This document shows positions 7,956-16,765 of a stretch of DNA of 64,000 bases, one piece after another; positions within the stretch are counted from its first letter, which is position 1, and the number at the start of each line of letters is the position of its first letter. Source of the stretch: Betaproteobacteria bacterium (GTDB taxonomy: Bacteria; Pseudomonadota; Gammaproteobacteria; Burkholderiales; JACQAP01); NCBI GenBank assembly GCA_016194905.1, contig JACQAP010000008.1, positions 186,001-250,000 on the forward strand. Reading direction: 5' to 3'. Position numbers and translations under genes: made by a program. The notes under the pieces are model-generated. The model did no database searches and was not told the origin of the DNA. It saw nothing but the letters and a program-made list of their open reading frames with translations.

Positions 7956-8720
7956 ATGTACCGCGTAATCATCGGTGTCATTGTGGCGGTCGTGGTGGTG
8001 TACGTTGGCTTGTGCGCCGCTCTCTTCTTCTTCCAGCGTTCTCTGATCTACTTCCCGCAACACAGGGCCTTCGGCTCCGGCGATACGACGGCAAAGCTTC
8101 TCGTGCCAGGCGCAGAGCTGCAAATCTCCGTCAGGCCACACGCGGGTGCGAAAGCGTTGCTGTACGTCGGCGGAAACGCCGAGGACGTCTCGGCCAATCT
8201 TCCCTCCCTCTCCAACGCGTTTCCCGACTACGCGCTGTACTTGCTTCACTATCGTGGATACGGCGGTAGTTCCGGAAAACCATCCGAGGAGGCCTTGACC
8301 TCAGATGCCCTTGCCCTGTTTGACAAGGTTTACGCAGAGCATCCAAACGTCGTCGTTGTCGGCCGCAGCTTGGGTAGCTGTATTGCAATCCGCCTCGCAA
8401 GCAGCCGACCGGTGTCGCGGCTCGTGCTCGTGACGCCGTACGACAGCCTCCAGGAGCTGGCCGTGCAGCAGTTTCCGTACATTCCAGTGCGGTGGCTGCT
8501 CTTGGACAAGTTCGAATCCTGGCGCTATGCGCCTCGCGTAAGCGCGCCCACCGTGATCCTCGCCGCCGAATTCGACGAAGTCATTCCCCGATCAAGTACA
8601 GAGCTACTCTATTCTCGCTTCGCGCCGGGCGTTGCCTCCTATAAGGTCATCCCTGGCGTTGGTCACAACTCGATATCCGAAAGTGCGGCGTATTTACCGT
8701 CGCTGAAGGGCATACCATGA
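7956..8720 (+). CDS. alpha/beta hydrolase with N-terminal membrane anchor
   Basis: A 254-residue protein of the alpha/beta-hydrolase fold. Residues 4-27 (VIIGVIVAVVVVYVGLCAAL) form an uncleaved membrane anchor, followed by QRSLIYFPQ as in the ABHD/BEM46-like family. The oxyanion region is LLHYRGYGGSSG, the nucleophile elbow VGRSLGSC, the acid Asp in AAEFDEVIP and the His in GVGHNSI, so the triad is complete. The substrate is unknown; the family contains thioesterases and lipases. The gene begins right after the attC-like site and has no obvious ribosome binding site of its own. Confidence 0.8.
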   Translation: MYRVIIGVIVAVVVVYVGLCAALFFFQRSLIYFPQHRAFGSGDTTAKLLVPGAELQISVRPHAGAKALLYVGGNAEDVSANLPSLSNAFPDYALYLLHYRGYGGSSGKPSEEALTSDALALFDKVYAEHPNVVVVGRSLGSCIAIRLASSRPVSRLVLVTPYDSLQELAVQQFPYIPVRWLLLDKFESWRYAPRVSAPTVILAAEFDEVIPRSSTELLYSRFAPGVASYKVIPGVGHNSISESAAYLPSLKGIP

Positions 8721-8821
8721 ATGGGGTGACGGACCCGGAGCGCTCTGGAACCTTGTCCTAATTTACCGTCCACCAAATCTGTGGCTATCTCATCGTGACC
8801 CGGTTGGTCCCGCTGCGCCTG

Positions 8822-9158
8822 CTAAAGTGGAAGATAGCAATCCCCCTCATAGCGCCAATCAACGATCCTCCGGGTCGTTTTATCGATCTCGAAATAAATG
8901 TCACAACGATTGTTGTGACCACGCCGGAAATGATCCTCTAAATTGCCGTTAGGTAGTCCCTTCTTGGAAATGCGGTTCTCTGGATAACGGTTAATATAGG
9001 CATACGGATCATCGATGCTTAGGCCGACGTGGCTCCGCATCATGTTCTTAAAATTTTCATGCGCACTTACTTAAAGGAGCGCAGGCCGAAAGCTCAACGG
9101 ATATAGAAAGACACGCAACTGCGCGCAAGAGGAATGTAGTCAGAAGCACTAACCTCAT
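8822..9158 (-). pseudogene. small lipoprotein gene broken by a frameshift
   Basis: From an ATG at 9158 (minus strand, preceded by GAGGTGATGGAG) the first frame encodes a lipoprotein signal peptide, MRLVLLTTFLL and then a lipobox VELSAC, and stops at 9057 after 33 codons. The neighbouring frame continues without a gap as SAHENFKNMMRSHVG and runs to 8822, ending IYFEIDKTTRRIVDWRYEGDC and four more residues. A one-base change near 9061-9073 would join the two into a lipoprotein of about 107 residues. Either the gene is inactivated or this is an assembly error. If the second part is translated alone, its first ATG is at 9043 (73 codons). Confidence 0.6.
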
Positions 9159-9295
9159 CTCCATCACCTCAAACGAGATTTTCCAAATGATCAATTACTA
9201 CGGCCGATACTGATATTGAGGTGTGGAAAGCCAGTCGGTCAAAGCAGGAATAGTCACTGCAAAGGAAAGTGCAACCGTGACCTGGAGCGAAGGTT

Positions 9296-10936
9296 TCAGG
9301 CGGTCGGCAGCTTGTAGTCCTTGAAGTCTTCGCGCAGCTTGGTCTTGAGCAGTTTGCCGGTCGCGGTGTGCGGTAGCTGCTCGACGAATACCACGTCGTC
9401 CGGCATCCACCACTTTGCGACCTTGCCTTCGAAGAATTTCAGCAGCTCTTCGCGTGTGACTTGCGTGTCCTTTTTCTTCACGACCACCAGCAGCGGGCGT
9501 TCGTCCCACTTGGGATGGACGATGCCGATCACCGCGGCCTCGGCAACGGCGGGATGCGCCACGGCGGTATTTTCGAGATCGATCGAGCTGATCCACTCGC
9601 CGCCGGACTTGATCACGTCCTTGGAGCGATCGGTGATTTGCATGTAACCGTCGACGTCGATGGTGGCCACGTCTCCGGTGGGGAACCAGTCCTTGCCTTT
9701 CTCGTCTTTGCGCATCGGGTCGCCGCCCTCGCCCTTGAAGTATCCGTTGCTGATCCACGGGCCGCGCACCAGCAAGTTGCCGAAGGCCTTGGCATCCCAA
9801 GGCAGATCCTTGCCGTCATCGCCCACAATTTTCATATCCACGCCGTAAACGGTACGGCCCTGCTTGTTCTGGATCGCGTATTTCTGTTCCTTCGGCAGGT
9901 CCAGGTGCTTGGCTTTGAACGTGCTCACCGTGCCGATCGGGCTCATTTCGGTCATGCCCCAGGCGTGCAGGACTTGCACGCCGTAGTCCTCCTGGAAGGA
10001 GCGGATCATCGCGGGTGGACACGCCGAGCCGCCGATAACGGTCCGGTTCATGGTGCTGAATTTGAGTTTGTTCTGCCCCATGTACTGCAGCAGCGCGAGC
10101 CATACGGTGGGCACGCCGGCCGACACGGTGACCCGCTCCGTCTCGAACAACTCGTACAGGCTCTTGCCGTCGAGTTGGGCTCCGGGCAGCACCATCTTGG
10201 CCCCGACCAGGGCGCAACTGTAGGGCAGGGCCCAGGCGTTGGCATGGAACATCGGCACCACCGGCAGCAACACGTCGCGCGCGGAAACGTCCAGCGCATC
10301 GGGCAGTGCCGCCGCATAGGCGTGGATTACGGTGGAGCGGTGCGAATACAGCACGCCCTTGGGATTGCCGGTCGTGCCCGAGGTGTAGCACAGCGACGAC
10401 GCGGTGCGCTCGTCGAATTCCGGCCACTTGTAATCATCCGAGTGCGCGTTGAGCAGGTCCTCGTAGCACAACAGATTGGCGATGCCGGCCTGCGGCATAT
10501 GCGCTTGGTCGGTCATGACGACCCAGCCCTTTACACTTTTGCATGCCGGCGCAAGCTTCTCGATCAAGGGTACAAAAGTCAGATCGAACAGGACGTAAGC
10601 GTCTTCGGCGTGATTGGCGATGTAGGCGATCTGCTCCGGAAACAGGCGCGGGTTAATGGTGTGCATCACCGCCCCCATGCCTGAGATGCCGTAAAAGGCT
10701 TCCAGATGCCGGTAACCGTTCCATGCCAGGGTACCGACGCGGTCTCCCGTCTTCACGCCGAGCGCGGTGAGCGCGTTGGCCAGTTGCCTGGCGCGGCGAT
10801 GGGCGTCGTGGTAGGTATACCGGTGAATTCCTCCCTCCACCAGCCGCGACACGATCTCGGTGTCACCGTGGTAGCGATCCGCGTGCCCGATCAACGACGA
10901 GATCAGCAGCGGAACGTCCATCATCAGGCCTTGCAT
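9296..10936 (-). CDS. acyl-CoA ligase (long/medium-chain fatty-acid type, DmdB-like)
   Basis: A 546-residue member of the AMP-forming synthetase superfamily, which activates a carboxylic acid to its CoA thioester via an acyl-adenylate. Motifs seen are [18 protein letters not shown] (P-loop), [21 protein letters not shown], the [20 protein letters not shown] adenylate-binding motif, and the C-terminal lysine in [15 protein letters not shown]. The start [21 protein letters not shown] resembles methylmercaptopropionyl-CoA ligase-like enzymes, but substrate cannot be fixed by sequence. It is transcribed away from the transporter and beta-oxidation genes, which fits a divergently controlled catabolic module. 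Confidence 0.87.
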   Translation of the reverse strand: MQGLMMDVPLLISSLIGHADRYHGDTEIVSRLVEGGIHRYTYHDAHRRARQLANALTALGVKTGDRVGTLAWNGYRHLEAFYGISGMGAVMHTINPRLFPEQIAYIANHAEDAYVLFDLTFVPLIEKLAPACKSVKGWVVMTDQAHMPQAGIANLLCYEDLLNAHSDDYKWPEFDERTASSLCYTSGTTGNPKGVLYSHRSTVIHAYAAALPDALDVSARDVLLPVVPMFHANAWALPYSCALVGAKMVLPGAQLDGKSLYELFETERVTVSAGVPTVWLALLQYMGQNKLKFSTMNRTVIGGSACPPAMIRSFQEDYGVQVLHAWGMTEMSPIGTVSTFKAKHLDLPKEQKYAIQNKQGRTVYGVDMKIVGDDGKDLPWDAKAFGNLLVRGPWISNGYFKGEGGDPMRKDEKGKDWFPTGDVATIDVDGYMQITDRSKDVIKSGGEWISSIDLENTAVAHPAVAEAAVIGIVHPKWDERPLLVVVKKKDTQVTREELLKFFEGKVAKWWMPDDVVFVEQLPHTATGKLLKTKLREDFKDYKLPTA

Positions 10937-11299
10937 GGCAGGCTCCCCCCTATTGTTCGATTTGCCCGGATTCTAGCAGCTTGACCCGGCAAAACGCGGC
11001 CGTCCTGCAACGCGGATGCGCTTGTGTTCGTTGCAGTGCAAAAGAGGGCCGGTGCATGGTTTCCCGGACTGGCAACGCGTTTACAACGCCGCTGCTTTGC
11101 GAATAGAATCCGGCCCGTACAGTCAGGCACCCTGGCAGTCGGTACGGCGCTCGAACCCGGTCGGCGAGCGGCTATGAGTGAAGCCGGACAGATCCAAACT
11201 ATAACTAGACAGATGACGCCCACGACCGTGTCCCTGGTTCCCGTGCATTCATTCAAGGTCGCCGGCCGCGCGTTGTCCTTCCATTGAGGAGAAAAAACG
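10937..11299. other. divergent intergenic region between ligase and transporter genes
   Basis: This 363-base stretch separates the leftward acyl-CoA ligase from the rightward solute-binding protein gene, so it should contain promoters for both. I see no convincing -35/-10 pair or clear palindromic operator. The ribosome binding site for the rightward gene (GAGGAG, about 11286-11291) lies at the end. No gene is supported here. Confidence 0.5.
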
Positions 11300-12553
11300 A
11301 TGAGATCCATGAAGGCCGCGTTGTTGCTGTCGATCGCAATCCTGGCGCCGATGCTGCCGGCCGCCGCGCGAGGCGAGGACACCATCAAGATCGCGTACAT
11401 CGAGGGCCTGAGCGGACCGTTCGCGAACGTCGGTGAAATCGGGCTGAGGCACTTCCAGCTCGCCGCGGAAACCGTCAATGCGCGCGGTGGTGTGCTCGGC
11501 GGCGTCAAATTCGAAATCGTGCCCTTCGATCACAAGACCAGCCCGCAGGAAGCCCAGTTGGTATTCAAGCAGGCGGCCGACCAGGGCATCCGCTATATCG
11601 CGCAAGGCAACGGCTCGAGTGTCGCGCTCGCGCTGACGGACGCAGTGGCCAAGCACAACGAACGCAATCTGCAGAAGAGCGTCCTGTACCTGAACTACGC
11701 GGCGGTCGATCCTGCGCTGACCAACGACAAATGCAATTTCTGGCACTTCCGCTTCGACGCCGACGGCGACATGAAGATGCAGGCGCTGACGAATTACATG
11801 GCGCAGCAGAAGAACATCAAGAAGGTCTACCTGATCAACCAGGACTATTCGTTCGGCCAGGCGGTGACCAAGGCCGCGCGGGCGATGCTCGCCGCGAAAC
11901 GGCCGGACATCGAAATCGTCGGCGATGACCTGCATCCGCTGGGCAAGGTCAAGGATTTCGCGCCCTACGTCGCCAAGATCAAGTCCTCGGGTGCGGACAG
12001 TGTCATCACCGGCAACTGGGGCAACGATCTTGCGCTGCTGGTGAAGGCGGGCAAGGAAGCCGGGTTGAAGGCGGACTACTACACGTACTACACCGGCGCG
12101 GCCGGCGCCGTAACGGCTTTCGGCGACGCAGGGGCCGGCCACGTCAAGCAAGTGACCACCTGGCACTCGAACATCGGTGGAAAACAGGCTGCCGATCACA
12201 ATACCGAGTACCGTGCCCGTTTCCCTGAAGTCAAGGACGATCTGTATTACTCGTCGATCCGCGAGTCGGTCACTGCGCTCGCGCTGGCGATCGAGAAAGC
12301 AAAGAGTGCCGATCCGGCGAAGGTCGCGCTGGCGCTGGAAAACCTCAAGTTCGAGGATGATTCCGGCGAGGTCACCATCCGCGCGGACAATCATCAACTG
12401 GTGCAGCCGCTCTACATTTCCACGCTGGTCAAAGCCAACGGCAAGGACGTCAAATTCGACGTCGAGAAAACCGGGCTCGGTTTTCGTACCGACGCACGTG
12501 TCGAAGGCAAGGATACCGTGATGCAGACGACCTGCAAGTTCCAAAAGCCGTGA
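11300..12553 (+). CDS. branched-chain amino acid-type ABC transporter substrate-binding protein
   Basis: A 417-residue periplasmic receptor of the LivK/HAAT family (periplasmic binding protein type 1 fold). Residues 1-25 form a signal peptide (MRSMKAALLLSIAILAPMLPA with a cleavage near ARG-ED). The mature part starts DTIKIAYIEGLSGPFANVG, the standard opening of this fold, and later has ARFPEVKDDLYYSSIRESV. Related receptors beside beta-oxidation genes bind aromatic or fatty carboxylates as well as amino acids. The first gene of the five-gene transporter set, it has a strong GAGGAG ribosome binding site nine bases before the ATG. Confidence 0.88.
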   Translation: MRSMKAALLLSIAILAPMLPAAARGEDTIKIAYIEGLSGPFANVGEIGLRHFQLAAETVNARGGVLGGVKFEIVPFDHKTSPQEAQLVFKQAADQGIRYIAQGNGSSVALALTDAVAKHNERNLQKSVLYLNYAAVDPALTNDKCNFWHFRFDADGDMKMQALTNYMAQQKNIKKVYLINQDYSFGQAVTKAARAMLAAKRPDIEIVGDDLHPLGKVKDFAPYVAKIKSSGADSVITGNWGNDLALLVKAGKEAGLKADYYTYYTGAAGAVTAFGDAGAGHVKQVTTWHSNIGGKQAADHNTEYRARFPEVKDDLYYSSIRESVTALALAIEKAKSADPAKVALALENLKFEDDSGEVTIRADNHQLVQPLYISTLVKANGKDVKFDVEKTGLGFRTDARVEGKDTVMQTTCKFQKP

Positions 12554-12555
12554 TT

Positions 12556-12628
12556 GGTGATTGGTGATTTGTGATTAGGAGAATCCTCAATCTGCCAGTC
12601 ACCAATTACTAATCACCAGTCACTGATC
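12556..12628. repeat. inverted pair of GTGATTGG-type repeats
   Basis: Between the receptor gene and livH lies a left arm of tandem GATTGGTGATT variants (12556-12580) and a right arm of the complement (CACCAATTACTAATCACCAG, from about 12600). Together they could form a stem of about 25 base pairs. A strong hairpin here could lower readthrough, giving more receptor than permease, a common need in ABC operons; that role is inference. Confidence 0.6.
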
Positions 12629-12633
12629 CGGCC

Positions 12634-13581
12634 ATGGAATTCTTTCTCGTCACCCTGCTGAACAGCCTGTCCTACGGGCTGCTGCTGTTCATGCTGTCCT
12701 CCGGGCTGACGTTGATTTTCAGCATGATGGGCGTGCTGAATTTCGCGCATGCGAGCTTCTATATGCTCGGCGCCTACTTCGCTTACCAGACGGGCCTGTA
12801 CGTGGGGTTCTGGCCCGCCCTGTTCATTGCACCGCTGATCGTCGGCGGGTTCGGCGCGGCAACCGAACGCTTCGGCCTGCGCACCGTGCACAAGTTCGGG
12901 CATGTGGCCGAATTGCTGTTCACGTTTGGTCTGGCGTATGTGATCGAAGAGGTGGTGCACCTGCTCTGGGGACGTGCGCCGGTGGATTACCGCATTCCAG
13001 CCCAGCTCGATTTCACGCTGTTCACGTTGTATACCACTCAGTATCCGGCCTATCGCGGTTTCATGATGCTGGTCTCGGTCGGCATGCTGCTGGCCTTGTA
13101 TCTTGTGCTGACGCGCACCCGCATCGGCCTGGTGATCCAGGCTTCGCTCACCCATCCGGACATGGTCGAGTCGCTCGGGCATAACGTGCCACGGGTGTTC
13201 ATGCTGGTGTTCGCCGGCGGTGCTGCGCTGGCCGGACTGGCGGGCGTGATCGGCGGCAATGCATTCATTACCGAACCCGGCATGGCGACCGCGGTCGGCA
13301 GCATCGTCTTCGTCGTCGTCGTATTCGGCGGCATGGGTTCGCTCGCCGGCGCCTTCCTTGCGTCGTTGATCATCGGTGCGCTGCAGACGTTTTCCGTCGC
13401 GATCGATTATTCGATGCTCGACATTCTCGGCAAAGTCGGTATCAATGTCGCCTCGACATCGGCGTGGCACGGCCTCTGGTCGATCACGATCTCGCAAACC
13501 GCACCGGTGCTGCCTTACCTGCTGATGGTGCTGATGCTGATCGTGCGCCCGCGCGGCCTCATGGGTACACGGGAGAGTTGA
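12634..13581 (+). CDS. branched-chain ABC transporter permease, LivH type
   Basis: A 315-residue inner-membrane permease of the LivH/LivM family. It opens MEFFLVTLLNSLSYGLLLFML and GLTLIFSMMGVLNFAHASFYM, the conserved LivH N-terminus with a loop seen in nearly all members. Seven to eight further hydrophobic segments follow, including VVVVFGGMGSLAGAFLASLI, which matches the family EAA-like ATPase contact loop. It ends RPRGLMGTRES. It partners with the next permease, and the stop is one base before the next start. Confidence 0.9.
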   Translation: MEFFLVTLLNSLSYGLLLFMLSSGLTLIFSMMGVLNFAHASFYMLGAYFAYQTGLYVGFWPALFIAPLIVGGFGAATERFGLRTVHKFGHVAELLFTFGLAYVIEEVVHLLWGRAPVDYRIPAQLDFTLFTLYTTQYPAYRGFMMLVSVGMLLALYLVLTRTRIGLVIQASLTHPDMVESLGHNVPRVFMLVFAGGAALAGLAGVIGGNAFITEPGMATAVGSIVFVVVVFGGMGSLAGAFLASLIIGALQTFSVAIDYSMLDILGKVGINVASTSAWHGLWSITISQTAPVLPYLLMVLMLIVRPRGLMGTRES

Positions 13582-13582
13582 T

Positions 13583-14890
13583 GTGCTGACCGACACGGGT
13601 ATCCGGCATCTCCCGCGGAGCGCCAGCATGACGCCGGTGCTGACCCCACCCAGGATCGTGTTCTGGGTGGCGGTGGCGCTGACCTTCGCTGTGCTTCCGC
13701 TGATCTTCACCCAGAGCTTCGCGCTGTCGATGCTGTCGCAGATGGGCATTGCCGTCATCTTTGCGCTGTCGTACAACATGCTGCTCGGGCAGACCGGGCT
13801 GCTGTCTTTCGGACACGCCGTGTACTTCGGCCTGGGCGCGTTCTTCTGTGCGCACGCCCTGAACCTGATCGGCGCCGGCAAATTATGGTTTCCGGTCACC
13901 CTGGTGCCACTGATCGGCGGCGTGGCCGGGCTCGTGTTCGGACTGCTGTTAGGCTTCGTGACGACGCGGCGCGCCGGAACGCCGTTCGCGATGATTTCGC
14001 TCGGCATTGCCGAAATGGTGGCTGCGAGTGCATTGATGTTCACCGCCTTTTTCGGCGGCGAAGGCGGCATCGCCACCAACCGCGCCGTGGGCAAGCCCTT
14101 TCTCGGACTCAGTTACGGCCCGCAGATCCAGGTCTATTATCTGATCGCGGGATGGTGCCTCGTCGCCATGATCGCGATGTTCGCGCTGACGCGGACGCCG
14201 CTCGGGCGCATGGCGAACGCCGTGCGCGACAATCCGGAACGCGCCAAATTCGTCGGCTACAACCCGACCCGCGTGCGCTGGCTGATGATGTCGCTGGCCA
14301 GTTTCTTCGCCGGCATCGGCGGCGGCCTGGCGGCGATCAACTACGAAATCGTCACCGCCGAAACGCTCGGCCTGGTGGCGTCCGGCAACGTCGTGCTGAT
14401 GGCGTTCATCGGCGGCATCGGCCATTTCTGGGGTCCGATCATCGGCGCCGTGCTCGTTACGCTGCTGCAATCGGCGCTATCCAACTACACCCAGGCCTGG
14501 CTGTTGTACTTCGGCCTGTTCTTCCTGGTGATCATCATGTTTTCGCCGGGCGGCATCGCCAACCTGATCGCACTGCATAAGCCGGTATGGAATGCGCGTC
14601 TGGTGCGGCGTCTGGTGCCTTCCTATGCGATCGCGGCGATTGCCGGCTCGGTCATGCTGGCGGGATTCTTCGCACTGATCGAAATGATCTATCACTTCGA
14701 GGCCAAGGAAACGTCCAGCAAGGCATTCTCGTTTTTCGGTTTCATGCTCGACCCGATGCAAGGCCGCTACTGGATTGGAACCGCGATCGTGTTCGTCATC
14801 GGCATAGCGCTGGTCTATGGCGTAAAAAGGGTGGTCGGCCGCGCCTGGGAAAACCTGACGGTCGAACTCCAGCAGAGGGGGGCCGTATGA
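13583..14890 (+). CDS. branched-chain ABC transporter permease, LivM type, long form
   Basis: A permease of the LivM type, 435 residues. Family signatures are ALSYNMLLGQTGLLSFGHAVYFGLGA near the N-terminus and AFIGGIGHFWGPIIGAVLV with FSPGGIANL toward the middle. About 100 residues after that (SYAIAAIAGSVMLAGFFALIEMIYHF, then a final helix RYWIGTAIVFVIGIALVYG) extend it beyond most LivM proteins. The GTG at 13583 is preceded by CGGGAGAG; an ATG at 13628 is an alternative. The stop overlaps the following ATPase gene (ATGA). Confidence 0.87.
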   Translation: MLTDTGIRHLPRSASMTPVLTPPRIVFWVAVALTFAVLPLIFTQSFALSMLSQMGIAVIFALSYNMLLGQTGLLSFGHAVYFGLGAFFCAHALNLIGAGKLWFPVTLVPLIGGVAGLVFGLLLGFVTTRRAGTPFAMISLGIAEMVAASALMFTAFFGGEGGIATNRAVGKPFLGLSYGPQIQVYYLIAGWCLVAMIAMFALTRTPLGRMANAVRDNPERAKFVGYNPTRVRWLMMSLASFFAGIGGGLAAINYEIVTAETLGLVASGNVVLMAFIGGIGHFWGPIIGAVLVTLLQSALSNYTQAWLLYFGLFFLVIIMFSPGGIANLIALHKPVWNARLVRRLVPSYAIAAIAGSVMLAGFFALIEMIYHFEAKETSSKAFSFFGFMLDPMQGRYWIGTAIVFVIGIALVYGVKRVVGRAWENLTVELQQRGAV

Positions 14891-15639
14891 GCGTGGCAGC
14901 CCTGCAACTGCACGACGTGCGCAAGAGCTTCGGACGCACTTCGATCATCAATGGCGTCAACCTGAGCATCAGCCCGGGCGAACGCCATGCCATCATCGGC
15001 CCGAACGGCGCCGGCAAGTCGACGCTGTTCAATCTGATCAGCGGCCGCTTCGGGGTCAGTTCGGGGCGCATCGATCTGCACGGGGAAAGCATCAACGGCC
15101 TCGAGCCCGAGATCATCAACCGCAAAGGGCTGGCGCGCAGCTTCCAGATCACCAACATCTTTCCGCGCATGTCCGTGTACGAAAACGTGCGCTGCGCGGT
15201 GCTGTGGTCCCAGGGCTACAAATATTCGTTCTGGCATCGCGTCGACGCATTGGAGGCGGTTCGCGAGCGTGCCGGCGAGATCGTCGATCGCATCGGCATG
15301 GCGAAGCGCCGCGACCGGATGGCCGGCGTGCTGACCTACGCGGAGCAGCGTGCGCTCGAAATCGGCGTGACGATCGCCGGCGGAGCGAACGTCATCCTGC
15401 TGGACGAGCCGACCGCCGGCATGAGCCGCAGCGAGACCGATGAAGCCGTCGAGTTGATCCGCAAAGTAACCGAGGGCCGCACCCTGATCATGGTCGAGCA
15501 CGACATGAGCGTGGTCTTCAATCTGGCGGACCGTATTTCGGTGCTGGTCTATGGCGAAGTGATTGCCAGCGGCACGCCGCAGGAAATCCGCGGCAACAAG
15601 GCGGTCCAGGAAGCCTATCTCGGCACCGAGCAACACTAG
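14887..15639 (+). CDS. branched-chain ABC transporter ATP-binding protein, LivG type
   Basis: A 250-residue ABC ATPase that pairs with the LivF-type subunit. Walker A is GPNGAGKST, then ARSFQITNIFPRMSVYENV (the LivG Q-loop region), Walker B VILLDEPTAGM and H-loop VEHDM. The signature motif reads LTYAEQRALEIG, where LSYGxQR is more usual, so Gly is replaced by Ala in the signature; the other motifs are intact. The ATG overlaps the LivM stop by four bases. Confidence 0.9.
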   Translation: MSVAALQLHDVRKSFGRTSIINGVNLSISPGERHAIIGPNGAGKSTLFNLISGRFGVSSGRIDLHGESINGLEPEIINRKGLARSFQITNIFPRMSVYENVRCAVLWSQGYKYSFWHRVDALEAVRERAGEIVDRIGMAKRRDRMAGVLTYAEQRALEIGVTIAGGANVILLDEPTAGMSRSETDEAVELIRKVTEGRTLIMVEHDMSVVFNLADRISVLVYGEVIASGTPQEIRGNKAVQEAYLGTEQH

Positions 15640-15649
15640 AACTTACAGA

Positions 15650-15812
15650 CGAACCACGGAGGGCACGGAGAACACGGAGAAGAACACCACTTGGAGAACG
15701 ACGGATTCATGACTCGTCAAACGACCGCCAGCGGCTGGGAGAATGTGCCAAACATCTCCGCTTATTTGACTTTTCTCCGTGTTCTCCGTGTTCTCCGTGG
15801 TTCAATCGTTCT
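15650..15812. repeat. inverted pair of CACGGAG-type repeats (livG-livF gap)
   Basis: The left arm has GAACCACGGAGGGCACGGAG followed by AACACGGAGAA; the right arm near 15772-15812 is the complement (TTCTCCGTGTTCTCCGTG repeated, then GTGGTTC). Between them are about 75 unique bases. The unit is a six- to nine-base core, CACGGAG, repeated with variation. The same unit appears in the two following gaps. Confidence 0.65.
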
Positions 15813-15818
15813 TAGCGC

Positions 15819-16514
15819 ATGCTTGAAGTCAAAGACCTCCACGCCTACTACGGCAAGAGCCATATCCTGCACGGCGTGCATTTGCAGGTCGGGCAGGGCG
15901 AGATCGTCAGCCTGCTGGGACGCAACGGCGTCGGCCGTTCCACGACCATCAAGTCGATCATGGGTCAGGTCAATTCCACCGGCTCGGTGAAGTTCAAAGG
16001 CGAGGAACTCAATGGGCAGAAGACCTACATGGTCGCGCGCAGGGGCCTGGGCTATGTTCCCGAGAACCGCGACATCTTTCCGTCGCTGACGGTGAGGCAG
16101 AATCTGCTGCTGGGGATGAAGAACGCGCGCCAGAAGGGCCGCTGGAGCATCGACGACATGTACGCGCTGTTCCCGCAGCTCAAGGCGCGGGCGGATGCGC
16201 CGGCCGGCGTCATGTCCGGCGGGGAGCAGCAGATGCTGACGTTGTGCCGCACCCTGATGGGTGATCCCGACCTGGTGATGATCGATGAGCCGACCGAAGG
16301 CCTTGCGCCCAAAATCGTCGAGCAGGTCGCGAAGCTGTTCGGGGAGATCAAGAACCGCGGCGTTTCCATCCTGCTGGTCGAGCAGAAGCTGACGATCGCG
16401 TTGAAGATCTCGCAACGGCTCTACGTCATGGGCCACGGCCAGATCGTGTTCGAAGGCACGCCCGAAGGTTTGCGCGCGAACGAGGCCGTTCGCAAGGAGT
16501 GGCTGGAAGTCTAG
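15819..16514 (+). CDS. branched-chain ABC transporter ATP-binding protein, LivF type, with Walker A Lys to Arg
   Basis: A 231-residue ABC ATPase of the LivF type. It has the LivF opening MLEVKDLHAYYGKSHILHGV, Q-loop region GLGYVPENRDIFPSLTVRQNL, signature MSGGEQQML, Walker B LVMIDEPTEGLAP and H-loop region LVEQKL, where Gln replaces the usual His as is normal in LivF. The Walker A reads GRNGVGRST at 34-42: the lysine at position 40 that contacts ATP phosphates is an arginine. This could weaken ATP use in this subunit, leaving the LivG site dominant, or be a tolerated family variant. It completes the five-gene importer. Confidence 0.88.
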   Translation: MLEVKDLHAYYGKSHILHGVHLQVGQGEIVSLLGRNGVGRSTTIKSIMGQVNSTGSVKFKGEELNGQKTYMVARRGLGYVPENRDIFPSLTVRQNLLLGMKNARQKGRWSIDDMYALFPQLKARADAPAGVMSGGEQQMLTLCRTLMGDPDLVMIDEPTEGLAPKIVEQVAKLFGEIKNRGVSILLVEQKLTIALKISQRLYVMGHGQIVFEGTPEGLRANEAVRKEWLEV

Positions 16515-16557
16515 AATTGAGTACAAGATACACGGCGCAAAAAGAAAACACGAAGTC

Positions 16558-16742
16558 TTGAACCACGGAGGACACGGAGGAAAAACAAAAACGAGGAAAA
16601 GAAAAGTGGGGGTAAAAACGAGGTCATTATTTGCTAACCTGTGCGGCCAATGTTCACTGCAATGGATCGTGATCCAATGAAATGTTTTCACCCCGACTTG
16701 TTTTCTTGCTCTTGGCTTTCCTCCGTGTTCTCCGTGGTTCAG
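16558..16742. repeat. inverted pair of CACGGAG-type repeats (livF-fadJ gap)
   Basis: The left arm, GAACCACGGAGGACACGGAGG at 16558-16578 (given here as its core units), is matched by the complement near 16718-16740 (CCTCCGTGTTCTCCGTGG). About 140 unique bases lie between, with no gene. It is the same family as the gap before livF. Confidence 0.6.
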
Positions 16743-16765
16743 CTCTTTATGATCCCGGAGGTTGA

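Noticed and set aside
9461-10684. 407-codon plus-strand frame within the acyl-CoA ligase
   Set aside because: The minus-strand ligase has all adenylation motifs, and the plus-strand product is low-complexity and unlike any family.
11249-12544. 431-codon minus-strand frame opposite the solute-binding protein
   Set aside because: The plus-strand product has a signal peptide and the HAAT fold signs. The minus frame lacks any motif.
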